Shown here piece after piece: positions 23,239 to 32,999 of a DNA stretch of 45,118 nucleotides (positions within the stretch are counted from its first letter, which is position 1; every line of letters starts with the position of its first letter). The notes under the pieces were generated by a model. The model worked only from the letters and a program-made list of their open reading frames with translations, ran no database searches and was not told the DNA's origin. Source of the stretch: REEB85 sp018971455 (GTDB taxonomy: Bacteria; Pseudomonadota; Alphaproteobacteria; Acetobacterales; Acetobacteraceae); contig JAGWNT010000022.1 of the NCBI GenBank assembly GCA_028871195.1, positions 1-45,118 on the forward strand. Reading direction: 5' to 3'. Made by a program: the position numbers and the translations under genes.

Positions 23239-24138
23239 ATGTCCGCAACCGAGCTTGCCGCATCCCAGGCCGCCCCACCCGCCGTCGACACCGTGACCGA
23301 GCTGGCCCGGCTGCGCGCCGAGCTCGACCGGCTCGACGACGTCATGCACGACACGCTGATGCAGCGCGCGGCCGTGGTCGGCGGCGTCGCCGCCTTGGGC
23401 GCGCAGGGCAAGGTGGCGTTCCGCCCGGGGCGCGAGGCCGACATCCTGCGCCGCCTCTTCGCCCGCCACCACGGCGCCCTGCCGCCGCGGCTTCTGGTGC
23501 GTCTTTGGCGTGAGATCTTCGCCGCCACCACCGCCATGCAGGGCCCCTACATCATCACCGTCTGCGAGACCGCGCCGGCCGGCAGCCCCTTCGTGCAGTG
23601 CGCGCGCGAGCATTTCGGCGCGCTGACGCCGCTGCGGGTGCATCGCAGCCCGTCGCAGGCCATCGCCGAGGTCAGCGCCGGGCGGGCCACCGCCGCGGTG
23701 CTGCCGATGCCCGACGAGCAGGAGAGCCAGGCGCAGGCCTGGTGGCTCGCCCTGCTGCACCGCGATGAGCCGCGCATCCACATCGTCGCCCGCCTGCCGT
23801 TCTGGGCGCCGCGCAGCGAGGGGGCGCCGCAGGTGCAGGCGCTGGTGGTGGCCGCCGCCTCGCCGGATGCGAGCAGCCGCGACCGCACGCTGATCGGCCT
23901 TGAACTGCCCCTGGAAATGAGCCGCGCGCGCCTCTCGACCGCCGTCGCCGCCAGCGGGCTGACGCCCGGCGACACCATCCTGCGCCGCGATGGCGGGGCC
24001 GAGCGGGCGCACGCGCTGGTCGAGGTGGAAGGCTACGTCACCGAGGGCGATGCGCGGCTGGCCGGCATCGCCGAATTGCTGCGCCCGCCGGTGGTGCTGG
24101 GCGCCTATGCCGTGCCGGCCGAGGGAGAGAGCCCATGA
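23239..24138 (+). CDS. Chorismate mutase (AroQ) fused to a degenerate prephenate dehydratase/ACT-like region
   Basis: A 299-aa protein. Residues 20-103 are an AroQ-type chorismate mutase; counterparts of the E. coli active-site residues are visible as Arg26, Arg43, Lys58, Arg65-Glu66 (RPGRE) and Gln101, so chorismate to prephenate conversion is likely. Residues 105-200 resemble the prephenate dehydratase fold (AREHFGALTPL, then VSAGRATAAVLP) but lack its Thr-Arg-Phe (TRF) motif. Residues 255-292 (ALVEVEGYVTEGDARL ... LGAYAVP) resemble the end of a P-protein ACT domain. This reads as a PheA-type protein that lost dehydratase activity and may keep amino-acid sensing. The stop overlaps the hisC ATG (ATGA). 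Confidence 0.78.
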   Translation: MSATELAASQAAPPAVDTVTELARLRAELDRLDDVMHDTLMQRAAVVGGVAALGAQGKVAFRPGREADILRRLFARHHGALPPRLLVRLWREIFAATTAMQGPYIITVCETAPAGSPFVQCAREHFGALTPLRVHRSPSQAIAEVSAGRATAAVLPMPDEQESQAQAWWLALLHRDEPRIHIVARLPFWAPRSEGAPQVQALVVAAASPDASSRDRTLIGLELPLEMSRARLSTAVAASGLTPGDTILRRDGGAERAHALVEVEGYVTEGDARLAGIAELLRPPVVLGAYAVPAEGESP

Positions 24139-25241
24139 ACGAGACCGCCGCCGTCCCGCAGCCGCGCGCCGAGGTCCGGCAGATCGCCGCCTATGTCGGC
24201 GGCGAGTCGAAGCTGCCGGGCGTCAACCGCATCATCAAGCTGTCCTCCAACGAGGGGGCGTTCGGCCCGCCGCCGGGGGCGCGCGAGGCCGCGATCCGCG
24301 TTGCCGGCGAGCTGCACCGCTACCCCGATGGCGGGTCGGTGGCGCTGCGCCAGGCGATCGGCGCGCGCTTCGGGCTCGATCCCGCGCGCCTCGTCTGCGG
24401 CACCGGGTCGGACGAGCTGATCGGCCATCTCTGCCACATCTATGGCGGGCCGGGGACGGACATCATCATGTCCATGCACGGCTTCACCATGTACCAGATC
24501 GCCGGCACCTATGCCGGCAGCCGGGTGCTCAAGGCGCCGGAGCACAATCTGACCACCGACGTCGATGCCATCCTCGCCGCGGTGACGCCGCAGACCCGCA
24601 TCGTCTTCGTCGCCAACCCCAACAACCCGACCGGCAGCCTGCTGCCGGAGAGCGAGATGGCGCGCCTGCGCGCCGGCCTGCCGGGCGAAGTGCTGCTGGT
24701 GATTGACGCGGCCTATGCCGAGTATGTCGAGAGCCCGGACTACGACCCCGGCGTGGCGCTGGTCGATGCCGGCGAGAACACCGTGATGCTGCGGACCTTC
24801 AGCAAGGTGTTCGGCCTGGGGGGCGCGCGCGTCGGCTGGGCCTATGCGCCGGCGGGCGTCGTCGATGCGCTGAACCGGGTGCGCGGGGTGTTCAACGTCA
24901 ACCTCTCCGCCCAGGCCGCCGCCGTCGCCGCGCTGGCCGAGTCCGGCTGGGTGGAGACCTGCCGCGCCCACAACACGCTCTGGCGCGCCCGGCTGGCGGC
25001 CAGCCTGGAGGCGGCGGGCATCAAGGCCTGGCCGACCGAGGGCAATTTCATCCTCGCCGATTTCGCCACCGACGCGCGCGCGGCAGCGGCGGATGCCTTC
25101 CTCAAGACGCGCGGCATCATCGTGCGCGCCATGGGCGCCTATGATCTCGGCCATTGCCTGCGCATCACCGTCGGCACCGCCGAGGAATGCACGCTGGTGG
25201 CCGAGGCGCTGGCCGGTTTCATGTCGGCGCACCATGGCTGA
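24135..25241 (+). CDS. hisC: Histidinol-phosphate/aromatic aminotransferase
   Basis: A 368-aa class I/II PLP aminotransferase. LSSNEGAFGPPPGA, NPNNPTGSLLP, DAAYAEY and the PLP-binding Lys224 in TFSKVFGLGGARVGW are all typical of HisC. Its position between chorismate mutase and prephenate dehydrogenase suggests it also, or mainly, works on imidazole-acetol phosphate and on aromatic keto acids, as HisH/HisC paralogues can. It overlaps the gene before it by four bases and the one after it by eight. Confidence 0.94.
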   Translation: MNETAAVPQPRAEVRQIAAYVGGESKLPGVNRIIKLSSNEGAFGPPPGAREAAIRVAGELHRYPDGGSVALRQAIGARFGLDPARLVCGTGSDELIGHLCHIYGGPGTDIIMSMHGFTMYQIAGTYAGSRVLKAPEHNLTTDVDAILAAVTPQTRIVFVANPNNPTGSLLPESEMARLRAGLPGEVLLVIDAAYAEYVESPDYDPGVALVDAGENTVMLRTFSKVFGLGGARVGWAYAPAGVVDALNRVRGVFNVNLSAQAAAVAALAESGWVETCRAHNTLWRARLAASLEAAGIKAWPTEGNFILADFATDARAAAADAFLKTRGIIVRAMGAYDLGHCLRITVGTAEECTLVAEALAGFMSAHHG

Positions 25242-26121
25242 ACCGCTGTTTCGCCGGCTGGCGCTGCTCGGCATCGGGTTGATCGGCAGCTCGATCGCGC
25301 GCATCGCCGCCGAGCGGGGCGATCTGGCGGCCGAGGTGGTGGCCAATGCGCGCACGCAGGCCACCCTCGACCGGGTGATGGAGCTCGGCATCGCCGATCG
25401 CGTCGAGCTCGACCCGGTGCGCGCCGTCGAAGGGGCCGATTGCGTCATTCTGTGCGCCCCGGTCGGCGCCTATGCCGTGCTCGCCGAGGCGATCGCGCCG
25501 CATCTGGCGCCCGGCTGCATCCTCAGCGATGTCGGCTCGACCAAGCAGTCGGTGATCCGCGATGTCGGCCCGCTGGTGCCGGACGGGGTGCATTTCGTGC
25601 CGGGCCATCCGCTTGCCGGCACCGAGTATTCCGGCCCGGATTCGGGCTTCACCACGCTGTTCCAGGGGCGCTGGGCGCTGCTCACCCCGCCGCCCGGCAC
25701 CGACCCCGGCGCGGTCGAGAAGATCGCCGAGCTGTGGCGGCGCTGCGGCTCGATGATCGAGGTGATGGAGCCGGCGCATCATGACCGCGTGCTGGCCATC
25801 GTCAGCCACCTGCCGCATCTGCTCGCCTTCACCATCGTCGGCACCGCCGACGATCTGGAGGGCGAGAGCCGCCAGCAGGTGCTGCAATTCGCCGCCTCCG
25901 GCTTTCGCGACTTCACCCGCATCGCCGCGTCGGACCCGGTGATGTGGCGCGACGTCTTTCTCAACAACCGCGAGGCGCTGCTCGAGATGCTGGCGCGCTT
26001 CATGGAGGATGCCCAGGCGATGGCGCGCGCCGTGCGCTGGGGAGACCCCGCCTATATCGAGGAGCGCATCCGCCGCGGCCGCGTCATCCGCCGCAGCCTG
26101 ATCGAGCTCAAGCAGGCCTGA
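25234..26121 (+). CDS. tyrC: Prephenate/arogenate dehydrogenase
   Basis: A 295-aa NAD(P)-dependent enzyme of tyrosine synthesis. The nucleotide-binding motif is LLGIGLIGSSIA (10-21), then VILCAPVGAY, LSDVGSTKQSVI and the family block HFVPGHPLAGTEYSG with the catalytic His. SHLPHLLAF and FRDFTRIAASDPVMW complete the TyrA core. There is no fused chorismate mutase or ACT domain, as in the TyrC/cyclohexadienyl class. It starts inside the 3' end of hisC (8-base overlap), so it is coupled to it. Confidence 0.94.
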   Translation: MAEPLFRRLALLGIGLIGSSIARIAAERGDLAAEVVANARTQATLDRVMELGIADRVELDPVRAVEGADCVILCAPVGAYAVLAEAIAPHLAPGCILSDVGSTKQSVIRDVGPLVPDGVHFVPGHPLAGTEYSGPDSGFTTLFQGRWALLTPPPGTDPGAVEKIAELWRRCGSMIEVMEPAHHDRVLAIVSHLPHLLAFTIVGTADDLEGESRQQVLQFAASGFRDFTRIAASDPVMWRDVFLNNREALLEMLARFMEDAQAMARAVRWGDPAYIEERIRRGRVIRRSLIELKQA

Positions 26122-26131
26122 GCGGCGGGTG

Positions 26132-26839
26132 ATGGCCCGCCCCCCACCCCCCGCCGCGCGCCGCGAGGCGCTGCTCGCCAACCCCCTCTTCCGCCCGATG
26201 CAGCCCGCGCAGCTGGACGAGATCCTCGGCTTCGCGGTCGAGCGCCTTTGCCCGCGCGGCACCACGATCTTCAGCAAGGGCGATCCCGGCAGCAGCATGA
26301 TGGCGGTGCTCGCCGGGCGCGTGCGCATCGCCGCGATGTCGGCCGAGGGGCGGGAGATCACGCTCAACGTCATCGGACCGGGCGAGTTCTTCGGCGAGAT
26401 CGCCCTGCTCGACGGCCAGCCGCGCACCGCCGACGCCGTGGCCATCGAGGAGACGCGCCTGCTGGTGGTCGAGCGGCGGCATTTTCTGCCCTTTCTGCTG
26501 CGCCATGGCGAGCTGGTGGAGGCGCTGCTCGGCGTATTATGCGGCCGGCTGCGGCGCACCAGCCTCGCCTTGGAGGAGCTTGCCCTCTTCGAGCTGCCGG
26601 TCCGCCTCGCCCGGCTGCTGCTCAAGCTCGCCGCCGATTACGGCCGCCCGGCGGAGGGCGGCACCCGCATCGACCTCAAGCTCTCGCAGCGCGATCTGGG
26701 CACGCTGGTCGCGGGCTCGCGGGAGAGCGTCAACAAGCTGCTGCGGCAATGGCAGGGCGAGGGCGTCATCGCCCGCGCCGACGGCCATGTCGTGCTGCTG
26801 CGGCCGCAGGCGCTGCGCGCCCTGCTGGAACAGCCATGA
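26132..26839 (+). CDS. Crp/Fnr-family transcriptional regulator
   Basis: A 235-aa protein with an N-terminal cyclic-nucleotide-binding beta-roll (residues 20-125) and a C-terminal winged helix-turn-helix (about 155-225). The phosphate-binding cassette FFGEIALLDGQPRTADA (87-103) keeps the Glu and Arg that contact cNMP in CRP, so an effector such as cAMP is likely. No N-terminal Fe-S cysteine set is seen, so it is not an FNR. The HTH reads LSQRDLGTLVAGSRESVNKL. The ATG at 26132 follows a GTG at 26129. It sits 10 bases after tyrC and 10 before fahA and may regulate tyrosine use. Confidence 0.92.
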   Translation: MARPPPPAARREALLANPLFRPMQPAQLDEILGFAVERLCPRGTTIFSKGDPGSSMMAVLAGRVRIAAMSAEGREITLNVIGPGEFFGEIALLDGQPRTADAVAIEETRLLVVERRHFLPFLLRHGELVEALLGVLCGRLRRTSLALEELALFELPVRLARLLLKLAADYGRPAEGGTRIDLKLSQRDLGTLVAGSRESVNKLLRQWQGEGVIARADGHVVLLRPQALRALLEQP

Positions 26840-26849
26840 GGAGCCCCGC

Positions 26850-28172
26850 ATGATCGACTGCACGCATGACGCAGCGCCGGCAAGCTGGGTCGCCTCGGCG
26901 CGCGGGCACGCCGATTTCCCGCTGCAGAACCTGCCGCACGGCGTCTTCAGCCCGCCCGGCGGCGGCCCGCGGGGCGGCGTGGCCATCGGCGAGTCGATTC
27001 TCGACCTGCCCGCCTGCCTCGAGGCCGGCCTGCTTGACGGCGCCGCCGCCGAGGCCGCCGCCGCCGCCACGCTCAACGGGTTCCTGGCCCTCGGCCCGGC
27101 GGCCCGCGCCGGGTTGCGCGGGCGGCTGTTCGACCTGCTCGCCGAGAGCGCGCCCGCGCGCGTCCAGGCGCGCGCGCGGCCCCTGCTGCGCGAGGCCGCC
27201 GCCTGCGCGCTGCACGTGCCGGCGAGGATCGGCGACTACACGGATTTCTATGCCGGCATCCAGCACGCCCTGAATGTCGGGCGGCTGCTGCGCCCCGACC
27301 AGCCGCTGATGGAGAACTACAAATACCTGCCCGTCGCCTATCACGGCCGCGCCTCCTCCATTCGGCCATCGGGCGGCGCGGTGCGGCGGCCGAACGGCCA
27401 GCGCAAGCCGGCGACGGAGACCGTCCCGAGCTTCGGCCCGTCGCGCAACCTCGATTACGAGCTCGAGCTCGGCATCTGGGTCGGTCCGGGCAACGAGCTC
27501 GGCGAGCCGGTGCCGATCGGCGAGGCGGCGGGCCACATCGCCGGGTTCTGCCTGCTCAATGACTGGTCGGCGCGCGACATCCAGGGCTGGGAATACCAGC
27601 CGCTCGGGCCGTTCCTGGCCAAGAGCTTTCACACCACGATCTCGCCGTGGATCGTCACGCCGGAGGCGATGGCGCCATTCCGCGTGGCGCAGAGCCCGCG
27701 CGCCGAGGGCGATCCGGCCATCCTGGCGCATCTGCACGACGCGCAGGACCAAGCCGGCGGCGCGCTCGACCTCGAACTCGAGGTGCTGCTCACCACCGCC
27801 GCCATGCGCGCGGCGGGCATGCCCGCCCACCGGCTCAGCCTCGGCAATGCGCGCCACCTCTACTGGACGGTGGCGCAGATGCTTGCCCACCACACCAGCG
27901 CCGGCTGCAACCTGGCGCCCGGCGACCTGTTCGGCTCGGGCACCATCTCGGCCCCCGGGCCGGATGGCTGGGGCAGCCTGCTGGAGATCACCCGCGGCGG
28001 CCGCCAGCCGATCTCCCTTGGAACGGGCCCCCTTGGAACGGTCGAGTCGCGGCGCTTCCTGGAGGATGGCGACGAGATCTGCTTTTACGCTCGTGCGCGC
28101 CGGCCGGGCTTTGCCGGCATCGGCTTCGGCGCCTGCCGCGGCACCATCCTCCCGGCCAGGGCCGCCGCGTGA
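26850..28172 (+). CDS. fahA: Fumarylacetoacetase
   Basis: A 440-aa hydrolase that splits fumarylacetoacetate to fumarate and acetoacetate, the last step of tyrosine/homogentisate breakdown. YTDFYAGIQHALNVG has the metal-binding Asp and catalytic His; ENYKYLPVAYHGRASS, DYELELGIWVG, LLNDWSARDIQGWEY and LGPFLAKSF follow in order. GAGGAG is 7 bases before the ATG. An in-frame 15-bp tandem duplication (28016-28041) adds five residues, LGTGP, before GTVESRRFLEDGDE, near the C-terminus. The stop overlaps the GTG of the next gene (GTGA). No hmgA or hppD is in the window. Confidence 0.95.
   Translation: MIDCTHDAAPASWVASARGHADFPLQNLPHGVFSPPGGGPRGGVAIGESILDLPACLEAGLLDGAAAEAAAAATLNGFLALGPAARAGLRGRLFDLLAESAPARVQARARPLLREAAACALHVPARIGDYTDFYAGIQHALNVGRLLRPDQPLMENYKYLPVAYHGRASSIRPSGGAVRRPNGQRKPATETVPSFGPSRNLDYELELGIWVGPGNELGEPVPIGEAAGHIAGFCLLNDWSARDIQGWEYQPLGPFLAKSFHTTISPWIVTPEAMAPFRVAQSPRAEGDPAILAHLHDAQDQAGGALDLELEVLLTTAAMRAAGMPAHRLSLGNARHLYWTVAQMLAHHTSAGCNLAPGDLFGSGTISAPGPDGWGSLLEITRGGRQPISLGTGPLGTVESRRFLEDGDEICFYARARRPGFAGIGFGACRGTILPARAAA
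28016..28041 (+). repeat. 15-bp tandem duplication within fahA
   Basis: CCTTGGAACGG occurs at 28016-28026 and again at 28031-28041, a period of 15 bases with GCCC between. It encodes LGTGP-LGT, so it inserts five residues in frame. Removing one copy gives the usual spacing between the PI(S/T)L element and FLEDGDE of the family. Confidence 0.8.
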
Positions 28173-28810
28173 AGGCGCTGGTCACCGGGTTCGATCCGTT
28201 CGGCGGCGAGGCGGTCAATCCCTCGCTGGAGGTGATCCGCCGCCTGCCGCCGGCGCTCGGCGGCATGGGCCTGGCCACCCAGTGCCTGCCGGTCGGCTTC
28301 GCCGCCGCCCTGCCCGTGCTGCACGCCGCGATCGCCCGCGAGGCGCCGGACATCGTTCTCGCCCTCGGCGAGGCCGGGGGCCGCTCCGAGCTGAGCCCCG
28401 AGCGGGTGGCGATCAACGTGCAGGATGCCCGCATCCCCGACAATGCGGGCGACCAGCCGGTGGACCGCGCGGTGGTCGCCGGCGGCCCAGCCGCCTACTT
28501 CACCACCCTGCCGATCAAGGCCGCGGCGGCGGCGATGCGGGCCGCCGGGCTGCCGGTGCAGGTGTCCAACAGCGCCGGCACGTTCCTCTGCAACCACGTC
28601 TTCTACGGGCTGATGCACCATGCGGCGGTCACCGGCGGGCGCTGGCGCGGCGGCTTCATGCACCTGCCCTATCTGCCCGAGCAGGCGGCCGGCCATGCCC
28701 GCGCGCCCTCCATGGCGATCGAGACCATGGTGGCCGGCGTGCTGATCCTGCTCGGCGTCTGCGCGGCGCGGCGGGACGACATCGCCGCCGCCGACGGCGC
28801 ACTGAGCTGA
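28169..28810 (+). CDS. pcp: Pyroglutamyl-peptidase I (pyrrolidone-carboxylate peptidase)
   Basis: A 213-aa C15 cysteine peptidase that removes N-terminal pyroglutamate. It begins (GTG) KALVTGFDPFGGEAVNPS, the family start. The catalytic Glu lies in the LGEAGGRSELSPERVAIN region, the Cys in SNSAGTFLCNHVFYG, and the His in GGFMHLPYLPEQ, so the triad is complete. The GTG start is fixed by the four-base overlap with fahA and by the conserved N-terminus. It ends at a short perfect hairpin. Confidence 0.93.
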   Translation: MKALVTGFDPFGGEAVNPSLEVIRRLPPALGGMGLATQCLPVGFAAALPVLHAAIAREAPDIVLALGEAGGRSELSPERVAINVQDARIPDNAGDQPVDRAVVAGGPAAYFTTLPIKAAAAAMRAAGLPVQVSNSAGTFLCNHVFYGLMHHAAVTGGRWRGGFMHLPYLPEQAAGHARAPSMAIETMVAGVLILLGVCAARRDDIAAADGALS

Positions 28811-28813
28811 GCG

Positions 28814-28834
28814 GCGCCGGTCAGGGACCGGCGC
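28814..28834. terminator. Hairpin between convergent pcp and hydrolase genes
   Basis: GCGCCGGTC-AGG-GACCGGCGC is a perfect 9-bp stem with a 3-base loop that overlaps the TGA of the minus-strand hydrolase gene. It could end transcription from both sides; there is no T-run. Confidence 0.55.
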
Positions 28835-30941
28835 GCAAGCCGTGCGCCTCGGCCTCGCCAACCAGGCGATCGGCATCCTCCGGCAGCAGGAACCGCTCGG
28901 CCACCAGGGCGGCGGCGGCACGGCGGATGTCGCCGACATAGGCCTCCGGCGTCGGGTAGCGCTCGGCCAGCGACAGGCGCGGATCGCCGATCGCCTCGCG
29001 GGCGGCGCGGGTGGGGGCGAACGGGATGAAGCTGCCCGAGAGGCCGCAGAACCCGCCGCCGAACATGCCGGCGCGAAAATTGTTCCAGCCCGTATAGGTG
29101 CCCACCGGCACGCGCAGATAAAGGTCGCGGATGCCGCCGATATCGATGCCGTCGGCATCCACCTGCGGCACCATGATGGCGTAGCGGGCGCGGCCGATCC
29201 GCGGCGGCTCGACGGTGATGACGCCGCTGGTGTCGACGGCGCGGAATCCCTGGCCGAAATCCAGCACGCCGAGCGGGTTGGTGGCGGCGAGGTAGCGGAC
29301 CGCGGGACGGGCGATGCCGCCATAATCGTTTGCCGGAATCTCGGGAAAGCGCACGGCGTCGGCGCGCACCAGCGTGCCGTCGGCGATGCGCGGCACCCGG
29401 CTCGCCGGCGGCGCGCGCCCGTCGCGGACCCATTCGGTCAGGTCGCTGAGCAGGGCGCGCATGGTCCATTTGCGCCGGTTCGGGTTGGGCTGCTGCTCGC
29501 AATCGCCGAACGGATGGCGCCGCGGCAGGGGGAAGGCGGCCGGCCCGTGCTGGGTGCTCGCCATGATGTAGCTGCGCACGTTCGCCGGCTCCGCGGCGTC
29601 GCGGCGGCCGAGCGGATCGGTGAGGTCGAGCGAGGCGCGGCCCGCCCAGAGCTCCAGCGCGGTCGCGGCATGGATGATGCGCGGGCAGGTGTCGCTGACG
29701 CGGCAGCGATCGAGAATGCCGCCGGTGTGCCCGGTGATCGGGTCGGTCTGCGTGGCATAGGCGAAGGGGAACTCGTAGCCGGGGTAGAGGTGGTCGATCT
29801 GCTGGCCCCAGGCACGGCCGGGCTGGCCGAAACGCACGTTGAGCGGCAGCCGGCCGGCGGCGATGTGCGGCAGCGCGCCGTCGAACACCCGCCGGCCGTC
29901 CTCGCTGCGGTTGAAGCCGAGATTGATCAGCGTGCGCACCATCCGTCCGCTCTGCGAGGTGCCCATCAGCAGGGTGCGGATGGCGGGGCCGTGCGCCACC
30001 GGGTTGGGCGTGCCGGCATCATCGGCCGCAGCGGCGCGCAGGAAGGCGCCGAGATCGCGCGCGGCGGCGAAGCCGAGGCCGAGCACCTTGGGGTCGCGGG
30101 CACGGTAGATCAGCTCGTAGATCAGCCCGGGCCGGAAACCGGCGGGGTAGCAGATGTGCTGTGCATCGGGAATCACCCCGCCATCGGCCGTGCAGCGCCC
30201 GAAGCGCCACGCGGCGCTGGCGATCGGGATGCGCGGGCCGGCCTCGCTGGTGCGCACGGTCAGACTCGGGCGGAACCCGCCGGAGAGCCGGGCGCGGTTG
30301 TCCAGGTTCACCGGCGGGTAGGATTCGTGCGTCATGCCGGTGAACCACCCGCTCGACAGGTTGAGCGTGCTGACCGGCCGCGCCCCGGCGAGCAATTCGC
30401 TGCGCACCACGCCGGTGACCGGCGAGCCGTCGGCATGCCGCGCCACCGGGGCATGGAACAGCATCCGCCCGTCTCCGGGCAGGACGTCGCCCTGCCAGCC
30501 GAACCAGATGCTGGTGTAGCCCTGGCGCTGCAGCCAGCCGTCGCCGGCATCCTCCAGCCGGTTCACAGCACCCTGCACATCGGCGTTGAACAGGGCGAAG
30601 CCGCCATGGTTGCCGCGATTGAGGATGTTGAAGAAAAGCACGCGGTTGCCGCGCGCCGGGTCGGCCGGGCGCAGGATGTCGATATCGGTGCGGTATTCCA
30701 CCATGCCGCGCGCATTCCGCGGCGCGAGGGCGATGTCCTGGATCAGGACGTTGGCGGGCGATGCCGGATCGACCTCGCCATAGGCCTCGCCGGTCACCCG
30801 CTCATAGGGTCCGACGGCGCCGAAGCTGCGCCCGCCGAAAGCCGGCGCGACATGGGTGATTTCGATCCGGGTGATGCGCGCGGCGGCCGGCCCGGGGCCC
30901 AGCAGCAGCGCGCCGAGGACGAGAGCCAGCCATCGATGCAT
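28821..30941 (-). CDS. Secreted alpha/beta-hydrolase-domain protein
   Basis: A 706-aa protein with a signal peptide (residues 1-21, cleavage near AAA-RI). The nucleophile elbow is probably GTSQSGR (327-333, Ser329); a Gly-rich LFFNILNRGNHGGFALFN block lies near residue 103-120. Size and these blocks fit the large periplasmic 'alpha/beta hydrolase domain' family (the Pfam family I recall as Abhydrolase_10), whose substrates are mostly unknown. It is a single gene on the minus strand, with a shared intergenic region with the thiC riboswitch. The ATG at 30941 lies directly before the signal peptide; no ribosome binding site is clear. Esterase-like activity is inference. Confidence 0.75.
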   Translation of the reverse strand: MHRWLALVLGALLLGPGPAAARITRIEITHVAPAFGGRSFGAVGPYERVTGEAYGEVDPASPANVLIQDIALAPRNARGMVEYRTDIDILRPADPARGNRVLFFNILNRGNHGGFALFNADVQGAVNRLEDAGDGWLQRQGYTSIWFGWQGDVLPGDGRMLFHAPVARHADGSPVTGVVRSELLAGARPVSTLNLSSGWFTGMTHESYPPVNLDNRARLSGGFRPSLTVRTSEAGPRIPIASAAWRFGRCTADGGVIPDAQHICYPAGFRPGLIYELIYRARDPKVLGLGFAAARDLGAFLRAAAADDAGTPNPVAHGPAIRTLLMGTSQSGRMVRTLINLGFNRSEDGRRVFDGALPHIAAGRLPLNVRFGQPGRAWGQQIDHLYPGYEFPFAYATQTDPITGHTGGILDRCRVSDTCPRIIHAATALELWAGRASLDLTDPLGRRDAAEPANVRSYIMASTQHGPAAFPLPRRHPFGDCEQQPNPNRRKWTMRALLSDLTEWVRDGRAPPASRVPRIADGTLVRADAVRFPEIPANDYGGIARPAVRYLAATNPLGVLDFGQGFRAVDTSGVITVEPPRIGRARYAIMVPQVDADGIDIGGIRDLYLRVPVGTYTGWNNFRAGMFGGGFCGLSGSFIPFAPTRAAREAIGDPRLSLAERYPTPEAYVGDIRRAAAALVAERFLLPEDADRLVGEAEAHGLRAGP

Positions 30942-30984
30942 GGGCCCAGAGTGCCCAAGCCCAGGCGGCGGGGCAATGGCGTGA

Positions 30985-31013
30985 TTGACACCCGGGCGCG
31001 CCGGGCACAGTGT
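30985..31013 (+). promoter_or_regulatory. Candidate thiC promoter
   Basis: A perfect TTGACA at 30985-30990. With a 17-base spacer the -10 would be CAGTGT (31008-31013), a poor match; the start of transcription would then fall just before the riboswitch, which fits. Confidence 0.4.
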
Positions 31014-31019
31014 TCCGCT

Positions 31020-31126
31020 ATCCGAGGGGTGCCCCGCCAGGGGGCTGAGATACCACCGGGCCCGTGGGCGGGCGGCGTGGTGACCCTGAGAACCTGATCC
31101 GGTTCATGCCGGCGGAGGGACGGGAA
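31020..31126 (+). ncRNA. TPP riboswitch (THI element)
   Basis: The thi-box consensus is clear: GGGGTGCC near 31026, GGCTGAGAT at 31043-31051, ACCCTGAGAACCTGATCCGG from 31083, then ATGCCGGCGGAGGGA up to 31120. A GC-rich extra helix lies between the two halves (about 31055-31080). It binds thiamine pyrophosphate and should shut down thiC when the vitamin is plentiful. The ~47 bases between it and the thiC ATG hold the expression platform. Confidence 0.95.
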
Positions 31127-31139
31127 CGAGCGCTCCGTA

Positions 31140-31166
31140 TCCTCGCCGGTCTGCCGCAGCCGAGGA
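31140..31166 (+). promoter_or_regulatory. Possible ribosome-site-sequestering hairpin of the thiC leader
   Basis: TCCTCG (31140-31145) pairs with CGAGGA (31161-31166), which contains the GAGGA Shine-Dalgarno sequence 7 bases before the thiC ATG. This suggests control of translation initiation and not of termination; no T-run follows. The switch mechanism is inferred. Confidence 0.45.
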
Positions 31167-31173
31167 CACGCGC

Positions 31174-32994
<1,821 letters not shown>

Positions 32995-32999
32995 ACGGC

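Noticed and set aside
28842..31097. A 751-codon open frame on the plus strand opposite the secreted hydrolase
   Set aside because: Shadow of the real minus-strand gene, which has a signal peptide and a hydrolase motif; the shadow also runs into the TPP riboswitch.
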